Part shown: positions 19,725-30,442 of the stretch, one piece after another
How positions within the stretch are numbered: the first letter of the stretch is position 1
Layout of the letters: the number at the start of each line of letters is the position of its first letter
Origin: Endotrypanum monterogeii
Taxonomy: Eukaryota > Euglenozoa > Kinetoplastea > Trypanosomatida > Trypanosomatidae
Direction: 5' to 3'
DNA length: 55,172 nucleotides
Assembly: GCA_000333855.2 (NCBI GenBank)
Contig: CM007320.1
Location: 1,705,252 to 1,760,423 of the forward strand
The notes under the pieces: model-generated
What the model saw: the letters and a program-made list of their open reading frames with translations, nothing else
What the model was told of the DNA's origin: nothing
Databases searched by the model: none
Made by a program: the position numbers and the translations under genes

Positions 19725-21539
19725 TGAGCTGGTGCACCAAAAGCCCAGGGGTGGGGGACGGGTGAAGGTCCTTTGAGAGGGGTACGAAGTGGCGGGGGAT
19801 GGGGCAGAGAGGTCGTACACTGATGGGCAACGCAAATCTGCTCTGCTTGTTCACTTGCGTCGGGTCTGCATTTATCCAGGTCAAAAAAAAAAAAGATTTG
19901 AATATTTATTACATGTCCGAGAATATCCTTGCCGACGCTTGGATGGCCTCACTGCGTCACGAGGGTGAGGGATCCTCTGCTTCGCTTCGTTTATTTGTTT
20001 ATTTTCACTATTGCAACGGTTTGCTCCCCTGAGTATGACTTCGAGTCCCCACTAAACATCTGTTCCATGCCCCCCCTTCGCATATATATATATATATATT
20101 ATATATATTTATATATTATATTACATCTATTTATATCTATATATATCTATATATATAGATACATTTTGCTTTGCAAACGCCATGACCATTAATGCACCAC
20201 TTTTTTCCAATATTTTCATCTTCAATTGTTTTCCTCGTTCCTCGTTCGGTGCATCTGTGTGAATGTTTTGGTGCCTCAATTTCATATCGATACGCACACA
20301 CACACACACACACATACACACAATGTTTGTTTATGTGTGCGTGTGCGTGTGTGTGTTTGTGCACTTAACGCCACTCGCTCTTTCAACAGGCTACTTCTCT
20401 GCGTTTTCCCTATTTTTCGCTTCTGGGCTCACGTTATTATTCCTTGTTTCCTCTCACTGTAAATATATATACTTCCGCATGGCATGACGCGTGTGTTTTC
20501 CTGCATGATAATGGCGTGAAATTGTTTTTCTGAAAATACATGATATGTTTTATATATACACATATTTATGCCATTGTGGTGTCGATCCCCTTTTTTTTTT
20601 TCCTCCTTTCCACCCATCGTTGTTGGCGAAACCGCGCGAAGGTCACAGAACGAGCACGGGGTGGTTCGTGTGCGCGTGTTTGTGCTGCCTCCTCCCCGTT
20701 TACCGTCACTTGCCTTGCTCTTTCACCCCACGAAAGACTGAGGCTGCATAAAGGCATAGCGGAAGGGTACAAAATATGGTTGTCCAAGTAAACACGAGCA
20801 TATAAAAGGAAATGAAGCACAATACACTAGAATGAAAAAAAAAGGGAATAGAAAAGAAAAAAGGGTGGGCGGCCGGCCAGAGGGTGAGGCGGCGCGGGGG
20901 GAAGGAGGGGGGATATGCTCTCGACATTGTTGTTCGGTGCCTGAACTGGCATTATTGGCCTGACAAGAACTGTATTCAGTTTCTGCTCGTGGATCTATCT
21001 CACCGTACGGCATCCCCCCCCCTATATCCCTTGTACCATGCCCCGCAACAGGGCACGGGGTGGGCCGGGGGTGAACGTGTTACACGCAGGGAGAGGGTCG
21101 AATAAAAGATGGAAAAAAGGGATAAACATATCAGGAGAAAAAGCAGCAGAGCTGAAGTGTGTGTGTGTGTGTGTGTGTGTGTGTTAGGTCCTATTTTTCA
21201 TTTATTTTCAAAAACGACAAACGGAGGGACAAACAAAAAGTCAACAAAAAAGTATGAATCCACTCGTGTCGGACCCGTTTTGATTTCTCATCTGCGCTTA
21301 GCGCAAAAAAAAAAAAACATCGGTGGCTATCGTACCTCCAAAGCTTTCGTCTATCCTCCCCCTTTCACTTTCTTCAACACAAGTTCAACTATATTGGTGT
21401 TATCTATTTGCTCTGTACAGCTGCATTTTTGTGCTAAATCGGCGCATGTTCCCTGGTATTTTTCTGGTGACACTTGCCTCGTAGCGCAGTCTCCTCCTCT
21501 TACTGGGGGAAAAAAAAAGGAAATCGAGGCCAACAGAGC
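19725..21539. other. Intergenic, no gene seen
   Basis: TA-rich repeats at about 20083-20162, (CA)n at 20296-20324 followed by TG-rich DNA, T-runs near 20590, a G-rich patch at 20870-20910, and (TG)n at 21156-21184. Possible acceptors of the next gene include AG 21419-21420 after a pyrimidine stretch. Confidence 0.6.
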
Positions 21540-23144
21540 ATGAGAACGGCCACCGTCCTTGGTGCTGGCGAGCTGGGGAGGGCGTGCGCATGTGCCCTGG
21601 CGGCTAGCGGTGGTATGAGCTCGGTCAGACTTCTGACGCGGGATGTGGGCATGATGGCACCGGATAACTTGACCTTGGTCTCGTCTTCCACTAACAAAGT
21701 CCACCTAGGGCAAAGAAAGACTGCAGGAGACAGCTCTTCCAGTACTTCTCCGACTTTCGCTGCACCATCGACCGCTGCTTCGACCTCGTGGCCGTCTGTG
21801 GTACACCTCCAGGAGCTGAAGCATTTCTGCAGCGATTGTACATCACTGAAAAGCCCGAGGCAGACTGTATCCCCCCTGTTTCTATGCACCCCCTCTATTT
21901 CGTACCTGCCCAATGATGATCCCTGGGCACGCGCGGCGTTGGGCAACGAGCACTGCTCTACAACCCATGACTTGCTCACGATGTGGCGCTCTTGGCTTGC
22001 TGCGGAGGCGCAGTCAAGGCCGGGGTCAGCGCCCTGGCCTGGGGTTATCGCGGTTTTCACGCGAGGCTTCTTTGCTGATGGTACCGTTCCAGCGCAACTC
22101 GCCGAGGCGCTTCTCAACGGTCCGCTCTCGGGCCAATCCGCTTCACCTTTGTCCTCCTCAACGGTTGGAGGCGAAACACCTGTGTTGGTGGCCTCCGGTC
22201 CCCTGCTGGCGAAGGAATGGGCCTTTCAGTCGACTCCACAGGTGTCGGACAGGTCATCGGGCGCCCTTTCTTCACCTTTCCCACCCAGGCCCCCGAGCGC
22301 GCTCTCAGGGCATGTCATTTCAGACTGCGAGGCTGGTACAAGCGTACAAGAGGCCGCCGCTGCGCCTGCGGCAGGTAGGCAGCTTCCTCATGCATTCTCA
22401 GGTGTGTCGCTCACATTCGCCGCGTGGACACCATCGGTCGCCGCCGATTCCGGCCGACAAGAGAGGCTGGCAGAGCAGCTTCGCCAATGTTTTCCCCGCG
22501 AATCTGTTACGTACTTGACTGCCCCCGACTCAGCCGCCATATTGGCCATTGTGAACGGGTGCGTCCCGCTCTGCTCTTTTGGGGCTGGCTTGGTGAGCAG
22601 CGTTTACACGGGCACGAGTGTGACGGCTCTAGCGTCTTACTCTCAGCACGCCGTCGGCGCAACGGAGAAACTGGTCAACGACCTCCTGGGCCGTGCAGCT
22701 GGAACGCCGTTACCACTGCCAGCTGTCTCGACTATCTGGTTCGCTTGTACTTGTCTCGTGTCACGCGAGTTTGCACTCGGCCGAAAGCTGGACTTCTATT
22801 TTCGCAAGCAGGATGCCACTAATGCTACGTTCCGTGGCGAGGCGCACCACGTTTTTGCTGCCACAGTCGACGGACTACATGCACGTATGCTGTCGGGCAG
22901 CGTCGCGAGCCCCTTCTACGAGGTGCTCATGGACACGTACAACACCATGATTCGTGCGTCACGGGCAGGAGAAGGGCTCGTAAAAAATGGCTTCTACGGC
23001 TACCGCGATACACTCGGTGACGGTAGTGGCGAGCTGCTGCGGAAGGTGACGGAGGTGGATCAGGCGATGCTGTCAGGTGACGAGGGACAGTTCACGGCGG
23101 CGAAGGAACGCATACTGCAGGCCTTTGCTGGGTCCGTCTTTTGA
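21540..23144 (+). CDS. Divergent NAD-dependent glycerol-3-phosphate dehydrogenase-like protein
   Basis: A 534-aa protein with a Rossmann start, TVLGAGELGRACACALAASG (residues 4-23, GxGxxG type), as in GpsA-type dehydrogenases that interconvert dihydroxyacetone phosphate and glycerol 3-phosphate. A block SGPLLAKEWAF matches the family's SGPxxAxE signature. The C-terminal half, with a helical region around AILAIVNGCVPLCSFGAGL, fits the second dehydrogenase domain. It is about 170 residues longer than a usual enzyme because of Ser/Pro-rich insertions near 60-105 and 245-310. It ends in GSVF, with no SKL-type glycosome signal. An upstream extension in frame (from 21474) starts with non-protein-like sequence. 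Enzyme activity is uncertain; it may be a pseudoenzyme. Confidence 0.7.
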   Translation: MRTATVLGAGELGRACACALAASGGMSSVRLLTRDVGMMAPDNLTLVSSSTNKVHLGQRKTAGDSSSSTSPTFAAPSTAASTSWPSVVHLQELKHFCSDCTSLKSPRQTVSPLFLCTPSISYLPNDDPWARAALGNEHCSTTHDLLTMWRSWLAAEAQSRPGSAPWPGVIAVFTRGFFADGTVPAQLAEALLNGPLSGQSASPLSSSTVGGETPVLVASGPLLAKEWAFQSTPQVSDRSSGALSSPFPPRPPSALSGHVISDCEAGTSVQEAAAAPAAGRQLPHAFSGVSLTFAAWTPSVAADSGRQERLAEQLRQCFPRESVTYLTAPDSAAILAIVNGCVPLCSFGAGLVSSVYTGTSVTALASYSQHAVGATEKLVNDLLGRAAGTPLPLPAVSTIWFACTCLVSREFALGRKLDFYFRKQDATNATFRGEAHHVFAATVDGLHARMLSGSVASPFYEVLMDTYNTMIRASRAGEGLVKNGFYGYRDTLGDGSGELLRKVTEVDQAMLSGDEGQFTAAKERILQAFAGSVF

Positions 23145-23426
23145 GCAGGTGTGGCAAGGTGCGGTGAGAGGTGGAGAAAGAGAGGGTGGGACAAGTTATT
23201 GCTGCCAAATCATGAAGGTGCTGATCCGTACACTTCTCCTCATTCTTCCACTTTAAAGATGTCCTTATCAATGACGGTGAAGTCCGGGAAGGGCGTAAAG
23301 TCGAAGGCCCTTTATTTATTTTTTCCCACCGATTCTTCCCTGAGTGTGATAAATAGTCTGCACTCCCCGGCGCCGGCTGTCGCTTTGCGCGTGTTTATGA
23401 TGTTTCGGTGCTGTTCCTTCCTTTGT

Positions 23427-23457
<31 letters not shown>

Positions 23458-24316
23458 CACTGAACAGCTGGGGCTCAGAAATCAAAAAAACGAAGCAAGT
23501 TGAGAATGCTACGAAATGCCACTGCAGAGAACAAAAGAAAACACTACACTTGCTTATTAATCGCTGTGCACGAGTAGCATACAGAAGCCTGCAGGCAACA
23601 TCCGTAAATATATTTTATGTACGCTGGTTTGTATGTGCACACCTTCGTTTTTGTGACCCCCTTCTGTGAGTATTATGTTCACCGGTTGCTCAGGTTCAAA
23701 GCTGCGGTGGTTCCCTCAATGAAAGGCAAGGTCGTGCTGAGGTCTTCTGACGAGTGGGGTACGGGTTTCTGTGTACACCCTCAGCGAGTGGTGTGTGTGT
23801 GTGTGTGTCTTTTACAGATGGCGGTAAAATCTGCACTTCAGCTCACAATTTTTTTTTTCGAAACATTTCTAGAAAAACACCTCTCTTCCTGCAGCGGTGC
23901 ACCGCAAACGAGCGCGGCGTGCTTAACTTTTTCGTTGAGCATGTTCTCTTCATTACCCTTGCTTTTGGGAAGGTGCGTGTAACTTTTATGTTGATGTCCT
24001 CGCGGCGGCCACTGCATGCCTGATGTTTTTTTTTTTTTCGAGGGGGGCGCCTTCTTTCATTAGATGAATTCACTGACTAGCTTTCCTCTTCCTCCTTTTT
24101 TATTGATTTCCGTTGTTTTCCCGTTCTGCTCATCTCCGGGGCTCTGCTGGTTTTGCCGGTGTCTCTGGCTATCACAATTTTTTTCTCTGAATCTTCCGCT
24201 CAAGTCACCAACTCTTAGCCAAAGGGACGAGCAACGGTAACTCGAGGGGCGCGGGGTTAAGTGACAGAGCAAGCGGGAGAACACCGGAGAATCACTTCCC
24301 CACAGTTATTGCGCCA
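23145..24316. other. Intergenic, no gene seen
   Basis: (TG)n at 23429-23457 and 23792-23808, T-runs at 23850 and 24027-24038. The region 24089-24200 is pyrimidine-rich and probably carries the acceptor of the next gene (AG near 24203-24204). Confidence 0.6.
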
Positions 24317-25492
24317 ATGGTGTACAAGTGTAGTCTCGACCTGCCCCTCTCTCAAAACCTATACGACGACACGGAGTGGGGATCTGAGGGTGTCTGTGTG
24401 TCCGCGTCTACTGAAAGCGTGAGGTATTCTTCGATCCCAAACTGTAGAGGGGCATCGTATCCCTCTATGACTACCCTCTTCTCGACAGCGTCAGCGGGTG
24501 CGGGGGATGAGGTGAAGGAGTCGTTCTCCTCCACCACAGCGCTTCAGAGAAGCAGACCGCCCGTCGCGTGTACGCTAGTTGATCTTCCTGAAAAATATGA
24601 AAAGGACTTTGCATATTTGCAAGGGACTTGCATTTTTTTTTTCGATGTGATACAAAAGATCAGCCGCATCGGTGTGTCCAATAAACGCGTTCTTTTTATC
24701 ACAGACTACACCATTAATATTGCCTCGCTACGCGGAGGGCTCTCGCGGTGCGCCAAGGTAGAGGATATCGCGGAGCTGATTGGTGATGCGAAGACAAGAA
24801 CCATCGGCGTCCGCGTACGAAGCCGTCCCTTCGCCATCGCACCCAATGATCCCATTCGCCGTAACTGCTTCTATGAGATGCCCGTAGACTTTCTACTCCA
24901 GGCAACTTCTCAGGCACAATATGAGGGGATTGTGCATGTTCTCAGTTGTGTTTATCACACTTGCACTAGCAGCACACTGTTGTACCGCCAGCGCGAGGCT
25001 TTCGAGACGTGGCATGGATCACTCGTCCTCGCGCCTGACGGCTTACGTGTGAAGAAGGCGATTCAGTACTACACTCTTTCCCCCGCGAGGGCAAGAGCTG
25101 CCAGTGGTGGAGCCTCTGGTGCAACTGGGCAGGTGGGGGCCAGTACGGACTCGAATGCCGTGAAACCCCCCCGAGAAAACCGTGTCCAGCGTTACCTCAA
25201 TCCTCTTTCACGCTCAGCGAGTAGACAGGGTCTGTCTTCTGCTGAGCATGTCTCTCAGCGGTCCTTTTCATGTGGCATCCGGTCCTCACCGTTCAATGGG
25301 GCTACCGGGGGTGCGCAGCGCACAGTGCCGGGGGCGTCGACTATCAACACAGATTCACAGCCTTCGCTTTTCCTCACATCGTACCAACATAGCACGGGGG
25401 TTTCCCCTCCAGACCCAACAGGTTTCGAGAACCCCCTCTGCCAACTCGACGGAAACTTCAACAGGGTTGTGTCGGGCAAAAAAGTCTCCTGA
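24317..25492 (+). CDS. Unknown protein with a PH-like segment
   Basis: A 391-aa protein I do not recognise. The N-terminal 90 residues and the C-terminal part after about 255 are Ser/Thr/Gly-rich and probably disordered. The middle (about 95-215) has the strand pattern and closing amphipathic helix of a pleckstrin-homology-like fold: a hydrophobic strand, KRVLFITDYTINIAS, a short loop, VEDIAELIGD, then IGVRVRS, and a final helix with QYEGIVHVLSCVYH. A shorter piece, WHGSLVLAPDGLRVKKAI at 232-249, could be part of a second such unit. This suggests a lipid- or protein-binding adaptor. No catalytic motif, membrane segment or targeting signal is seen. Coding character is supported by a long frame with balanced composition, unlike the flanking DNA. 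Confidence 0.75.
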   Translation: MVYKCSLDLPLSQNLYDDTEWGSEGVCVSASTESVRYSSIPNCRGASYPSMTTLFSTASAGAGDEVKESFSSTTALQRSRPPVACTLVDLPEKYEKDFAYLQGTCIFFFDVIQKISRIGVSNKRVLFITDYTINIASLRGGLSRCAKVEDIAELIGDAKTRTIGVRVRSRPFAIAPNDPIRRNCFYEMPVDFLLQATSQAQYEGIVHVLSCVYHTCTSSTLLYRQREAFETWHGSLVLAPDGLRVKKAIQYYTLSPARARAASGGASGATGQVGASTDSNAVKPPRENRVQRYLNPLSRSASRQGLSSAEHVSQRSFSCGIRSSPFNGATGGAQRTVPGASTINTDSQPSLFLTSYQHSTGVSPPDPTGFENPLCQLDGNFNRVVSGKKVS

Positions 25493-26809
25493 CTAGAGGC
25501 GCCGCGGCTGATGCTTTTCAGCACCGCCTTCACTGGCGCGCGGGGGCGGACGACATCCCGACTGACATCCGGCTCCCTCCGCCCCTCCCTGCGGGCAGGT
25601 CTCCCATAGCACACCGGCTACACGTTTGCCTCACTCGTCTTTTTGGATGCTTCGCCTCAGCGAGGAGAGCCTGCCAACGGTGATGGTGCACAAAAGCAGC
25701 GATCCCTTCCCCATCCTCCCCCCTCCTCGAGGGAAAATATATATACCTTTATATTTAAGCATATATATATAGTGTATGGTCCGGCTGGTTATTCTCTCCC
25801 GGGGCTGCGAAGTACCCTATGAGAGTTGTGAGCACCGCACGGTGGTGAAGTGTCGTTGTGAATTTTTCTAATGCCTCGCCCAGCAGCGTGGAGCAGGAGC
25901 TCTGACCCTCGTGGAGGTAGCCTCTGTGAATACCCTTTCTGCTTCTCCTGCGTCCTCGCGAAAAAAAACAGTTCTGGCTTATTACGAGGTGGCACCGGCA
26001 AGGACACCAGAAGAGGCGGCAGGGACGTGTTACTTTTTTCGGACTCGGTACCTTCTTTTTCACGGGCCACATGTTGCGATATCGAAAGCAACTAGTCGGG
26101 CAGTACCTGTGATGCCTAGATCACGAGAGCTGCAGGTTTTATTGCCTTGGTAGAAATGCCCACCTCCACGACTACAATAGGCGAGCCAGATGATGCCTTA
26201 ATGGAGGATTCGGGTTCTCAACACGCTGTGTACAACTTTTTTTTTTTTTGACTCCTCTGTACCACGGGGACATGCCTCAATCCTCACTCTGCTTAGTGGT
26301 TCGCCGGCGCTTTGCATTTTTTTATTGCCCTCATTATTACCCCACTGATCGATTGAGGGGTGGGGGTGAGGGCAATGTAACCGCGTGACATTTAAGTTCG
26401 CCACTCAGAGTGGGGTAAAGGCAGGGACGATTTCCCTCCCAATTCCCATCGTATGCCCACTTCCTGACCTTGAATGGGATCCGAGGACCTCGGATTTCGA
26501 CTAGGGGAACAGGGTCCATTGGGTGTGACTGGGTATAGTTACGATATCTTGCGGATAATGCTCTGCGGCAGCATCCTGTAAACGTGGGCACGTCTCTTTC
26601 TACCACACGATACCTCTGGGGAAAACTCCCCCGGTATAATACATGTCGTGTCGCACCACAGTCCCACGCGCCCGCATGAGCACAAAGGACGCTTTCTAAG
26701 GGTTCGCTGCCTTGTTTATCTCACTGCGCACTCAGGGAGGGGGAGGGGAAGCACACTGTGCTGGCAGGCTTCGTCTCTGATGGTATGCCATCTTCCCCCC
26801 TTCCCCCCC

Positions 26810-26829
26810 NNNNNNNNNNNNNNNNNNNN
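26810..26829. other. Assembly gap (20 N), flanks duplicated
   Basis: The 38 bases before the gap (from 26772) and the bases from 26830 begin with the same CGTCTCTGATGGTA word and continue in the same C-rich run with small length differences. This indicates two overlapping contig ends and not missing sequence. Confidence 0.85.
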
Positions 26830-26837
26830 CGTCTCTG

Positions 26838-27010
26838 ATGGTACTGCCATCTCCCCTCCCCCCTTCCCCCCTCTCCCCTCCCCCCTTCTCCCCCTTCCCC
26901 CCCTTCCTTCCCCTCCCCTCCCCTCCCCTCCCCTCCCCTCCCCTCCCCCTCCCCTCCCCCTCCCCTCCCCCTTCCTTTCCTTTCCTTTCCTTTCCTTTCC
27001 TTCCTCTGCT
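26838..27010. repeat. Polypyrimidine tract of CCCCT and CCTTT units
   Basis: About 170 bases are almost pure C and T on this strand, first as irregular CCCCTCC units, then about six CCCCT units, then about five CCTTT units. The tract could form triplex DNA. It also resembles an oversized splice-acceptor tract, though no gene follows within 1.9 kb. Confidence 0.8.
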
Positions 27011-28740
27011 TCTTCAAGGTTTGCTTTAATCACAGATCGATAGCCAATCGAATCCTTATTTTCAACAATTCACCTCTAAGAAAAAAAAAATAAGTCCGAT
27101 AAATTTTCCGTTGTTTGTTTCTTGTACTCGATCTTTTTTTTTGTTTGTTTTATATTTGCACATAAGTACACACACAGAAAAAAAAAAAAAATATATATAT
27201 ATATATATGCACACAACAACATGAGGGTGTGAGCTAGTCGAGATGTTTTTTTTGTTGTCCCCACCACCTGTAAAATCGACGCGGATGTTGGTGTGACTTC
27301 CTGTGGATGTGCAAGCGCGCCCATGTGACTTTTTCTTTTTGTATTGTTTCTGTGCTTACTTTGTGCTCGTTTCTGGGTGTCGACTGAGTGAGAGGGCCGA
27401 GCTAGTTGGTGAGGGCAGCAGACTTGGGGAGGGGGGGGTGCTGCTCATATGTGTCACAGGTGGTGTTCGTGTTGCGTTTGCTAGTCTTCTTTCTCTTCTT
27501 TTTTCGCTCCCTTCTTTTTTTTTTTTGCTCTATTTTTCTTTTCATTTCTTTTTTGTGTATTGGGTTCCTGTGAGCCTTCCGCATCGAAGACGACGGGGGA
27601 TTTGGCCCCTGCCTCGTATGAGAGATGTTAGGCTCATTTCATAGGAGGACTATACAGTTGCAATTTTTTTTTTTCTACTCATTGACTATTTCCGAACCGT
27701 CTTAGACCATGGCAGGTACATATACCTGTGAGGGAAATCTTCATCTTTTCTTTCCTGTTATCGATGGGGTGACATTCTCTGCGTGACGCTGCTTCGACAG
27801 AAATCACTCACAGCGCGCACGTCTCTCGTCTCCCCGTGTCTTTGTGTTCCGTAATATTGGGGACTGGAGCGCGATAGTACCTCAGAGGTGTCACCTGTCG
27901 CTTCTATCACTGGGCACGGACTCGAGGATGGTGGTGCCACGGCGAAGGATTCACCGAGAATGTAAAGCAACAGGGTCGCTGCTTGTCCGTGGTAATAGGT
28001 GCGGCAAAAAAGGGGTGGGGAGGCCCTCCCCCTTGTTCTTTTCAGCGACTGTACGGAAAAGGATTGCTTATGACACTCATACGCTTATGAATACTGCTGA
28101 AGACAAACGGTACGTAGTATACTTGTATTAGCATCGTGGGGTGTCGAGGATGAGGTGGTGCTCCTGAAGTAGATGACCGCATCGCCCTCATAGGCGCTAT
28201 GTCCTTTACTTATGCTGGACGAGATGTGGTATGTGTACTTGTTGCCTGGCGACTCGCCTCTCTTCTCTCATCACTTTTTTCTCCTTTTCTTTGGTTTGTT
28301 CATTTGCGCCTTCTTCGAGTGCCAGCGCTCAGAATAGCAGGAGACACAGGGGACAGGCAGACCTTGCACCTTCCACGTCCACTTGAAGTTTGCGCAAACA
28401 GAGTACAGGACGGTGGCAATGTTTTCAGAAAAAATGTCGTTGGCAGCCAGTGCAGTCGGTGAATTAATTTTTAACTGTGTGTGTGTACACCCAGAAATCA
28501 AAAGTAGAGCCTAGTTGCTGCTACGCGCCCCCCCCCCCCTCCATCTGAGCTCCAGCGACCACACGTTCTGCGTCTCGACACTTTGAGTAGATCGAACTTC
28601 CGCGTTCCCCCCCTCTCTCTCGTTGTCGTCGTTGCACACACATATGTACATGCATACCCATATTTTACCATTATTGCTCCGGTCATGCTTTCTATCGCAT
28701 CAGGGGAGGTCACAGATCCCTCAGGTCTCTCTCTGGCAAA

Positions 28741-28920
28741 TATATATATACATACATACATACATACATACACACATATATTATATATATATTATATATA
28801 CTTTATATATATATTATATATACTTTATATATATATTATATATACTTTATATATATTATATATACTTTATATATATTATATATACTTTATATATATATTA
28901 TATATACTTTATATATATTT
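28741..28920 (+). repeat. CATA repeat and TATATACTTTA minisatellite
   Basis: About five CATA units are followed by roughly six copies of a 20-22-base unit that differ only in TA number, each marked by the word TATACTTTA. The array ends about 44 bases before the ATG of the LRR gene. Since the best splice acceptor (AG 28702-28703) lies before it, the array is probably inside the mRNA leader. Confidence 0.85.
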
Positions 28921-28963
28921 CCAATCACTACAAAAAAAAAAGAAAGAAAAAAGCATTTGCTCC

Positions 28964-30442
28964 ATGGCGCGCATTACAATGGAGTTGCTCCGACGTCGTG
29001 CGGAGCACAACGAAGGTTGTCTTTCCAACCTGAAAGAAATCGCGCTACACCAGCAGGATCTTGAGGCGATAGAGCTCATCGGTGACGTGTGCCGCCAGCT
29101 CGAGATTATTTATTTGTGCAACAATTACATAGGCGCTATTGAGGGACTGCGGCACTTGAAGTGGCTCAAGTACCTCAACCTTGCTGTCAATAACATTACT
29201 ACAATTGACGGTTTGCAAGGGTGCGAGGCGCTGGAGCGGCTGGACCTCACGTTGAACTTCATCGCGGAACCAACATCTGTGCAGACGCTGCTCGCAAACC
29301 CATTTCTCGAGTCTCTCCACCTGACAGGCAACCCATGCACCAAGACCGAGGGCTATCGTGCCTATGTCATTCATACGCTCCCCCAGCTAAAGGAGCTGGA
29401 CGGTGATGAAATCATCAAAGCTGAGCGCATCACTGCGCGGCAGGCAGAGGATGTGGTGGTGGAGGTGGCACAGGAGGAGGCGGTGAGGGTGCGGGAGGCG
29501 GAGCGAATCAAGCAAGAATTGCTTGCAAAAGGCATCGATCCCTTTCCACCCAAGTTTAACGACAAGGGTGAGCGTGTTTACGGGCACACACCTGAGGAGC
29601 GGCTGCAGATGTTGCAGGAGCAGGAAGAGATGGCGCGAAAGAAGGCGGATCAGTCGATCCCAGCGCCTGGCAGCATCGCTGCTCTCCATCAGGAGCTGCG
29701 TGATCAGAAACAGTCCTCCACGCGACTAACCACAGAGGAGGAGCGAAACAAGTTTGGTCGATTGCTGCTGCGCAACGAGGGCCGAGTGCCGTTCCACATC
29801 GACCAGGACGGCGCTGAAGAGTTTGTGCTTACTGTGGAGCCTGGCAAGTTTATCTCGACTACGTTGCTCTCCGTGCAAGTGGAGGTAGACGTTGTGCGGG
29901 TGTTCATCAAAGGAAAACTGCTGCAGGTACCAGCCTCAGACGAGCTCGCCGCAGACTCAGCTCAGGTACAGCGGTCTGCTACGACTGGGCAGCTGAAGGT
30001 GACGGTGCCCTATACACCAGAGGTCCAGGAGCGGCGCGGTGGGGCGCGTGCGCGTCTGAGAGCGTTGCGCGGAATGGCTGACAACGTCCCCAGAACACCT
30101 GGAAAGAGTGCGTCCAGCGCTGTTCCGCGGTCGGCTGTTTCACTTCCAAAAGCTGCGGGTGCACCCACGCGGTCCACGCTTCTTGAACTCGACAATCGGA
30201 TGAGTGATGTGTTGCCCTCTCTTTTGGTCAATGAGCCCATGTCCAAAAGCGAGAACGCGGTCGAGCACAGCGGTGGAAGCAGTGCACCCGTTAAAGACAT
30301 CGTGAAGCGTGTCAAGGATGTTTCTCCCGCGCTGTCTACCAGTCCACTGGCTTCTGATGCCGCTGCATCGACGTGCCCCTGTACGGAGGCAGCTCCGAAT
30401 CATACCACTTCCACTACAAGGTCCTTGGCTGACTTGGATTAG
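28964..30442 (+). CDS. DNAAF11: Dynein-arm assembly factor LRRC6/DNAAF11 (TbLRTP, TILB homologue)
   Basis: A 492-aa homologue of the ciliary protein LRRC6 (DNAAF11, fly TILB, trypanosome LRTP), which acts in the cytoplasm in pre-assembly of axonemal dynein arms and so in flagellar motility. Leucine-rich repeats run from about 22 to 122 (LEIIYLCNNYI, LKYLNLAVNNI, LERLDLTLNFI, LESLHLTGNP), followed by an LRR cap ending in LKELDGDEI at 142-150. A charged coiled coil covers about 158-190. A CS/p23-like domain spans about 268-352, with VDVVRVFIKGKLLQ and RSATTGQLKVTVPY, the family's diagnostic C-terminal block. The last 140 residues are low complexity. The frame is open upstream through the minisatellite, but protein-like sequence starts at this ATG. 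Confidence 0.95.
   Translation: MARITMELLRRRAEHNEGCLSNLKEIALHQQDLEAIELIGDVCRQLEIIYLCNNYIGAIEGLRHLKWLKYLNLAVNNITTIDGLQGCEALERLDLTLNFIAEPTSVQTLLANPFLESLHLTGNPCTKTEGYRAYVIHTLPQLKELDGDEIIKAERITARQAEDVVVEVAQEEAVRVREAERIKQELLAKGIDPFPPKFNDKGERVYGHTPEERLQMLQEQEEMARKKADQSIPAPGSIAALHQELRDQKQSSTRLTTEEERNKFGRLLLRNEGRVPFHIDQDGAEEFVLTVEPGKFISTTLLSVQVEVDVVRVFIKGKLLQVPASDELAADSAQVQRSATTGQLKVTVPYTPEVQERRGGARARLRALRGMADNVPRTPGKSASSAVPRSAVSLPKAAGAPTRSTLLELDNRMSDVLPSLLVNEPMSKSENAVEHSGGSSAPVKDIVKRVKDVSPALSTSPLASDAAASTCPCTEAAPNHTTSTTRSLADLD

Larger units (their letters stand above)
25493..28963. other. Long intergenic region with assembly gap
   Basis: No gene seen in 3.5 kb. It contains the 3' UTR of the PH-like gene, T-runs, a 20-N gap at 26810-26829 with duplicated flanks, a long polypyrimidine tract (26838-27010), (TA)n at 27189-27208, very T-rich DNA around 27480-27560, a C-run at 28530, and the leader of the LRR gene with its minisatellite. 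Confidence 0.6.

Noticed and set aside
23680..23720. B-box-like word GGTTCAAA
   Set aside because: No matching A box or acceptor stem is found nearby, so it is not a tRNA gene.
26330..26650. Possible tRNA or small RNA gene
   Set aside because: The region lacks an A box and B box at proper spacing and I could not draw a cloverleaf. It is only less T-rich than its surroundings.
28583..28963. 127-codon upstream extension of the LRR protein
   Set aside because: It is mainly a translated TA minisatellite (Tyr/Ile repeats), and the family starts at the equivalent of 28964.
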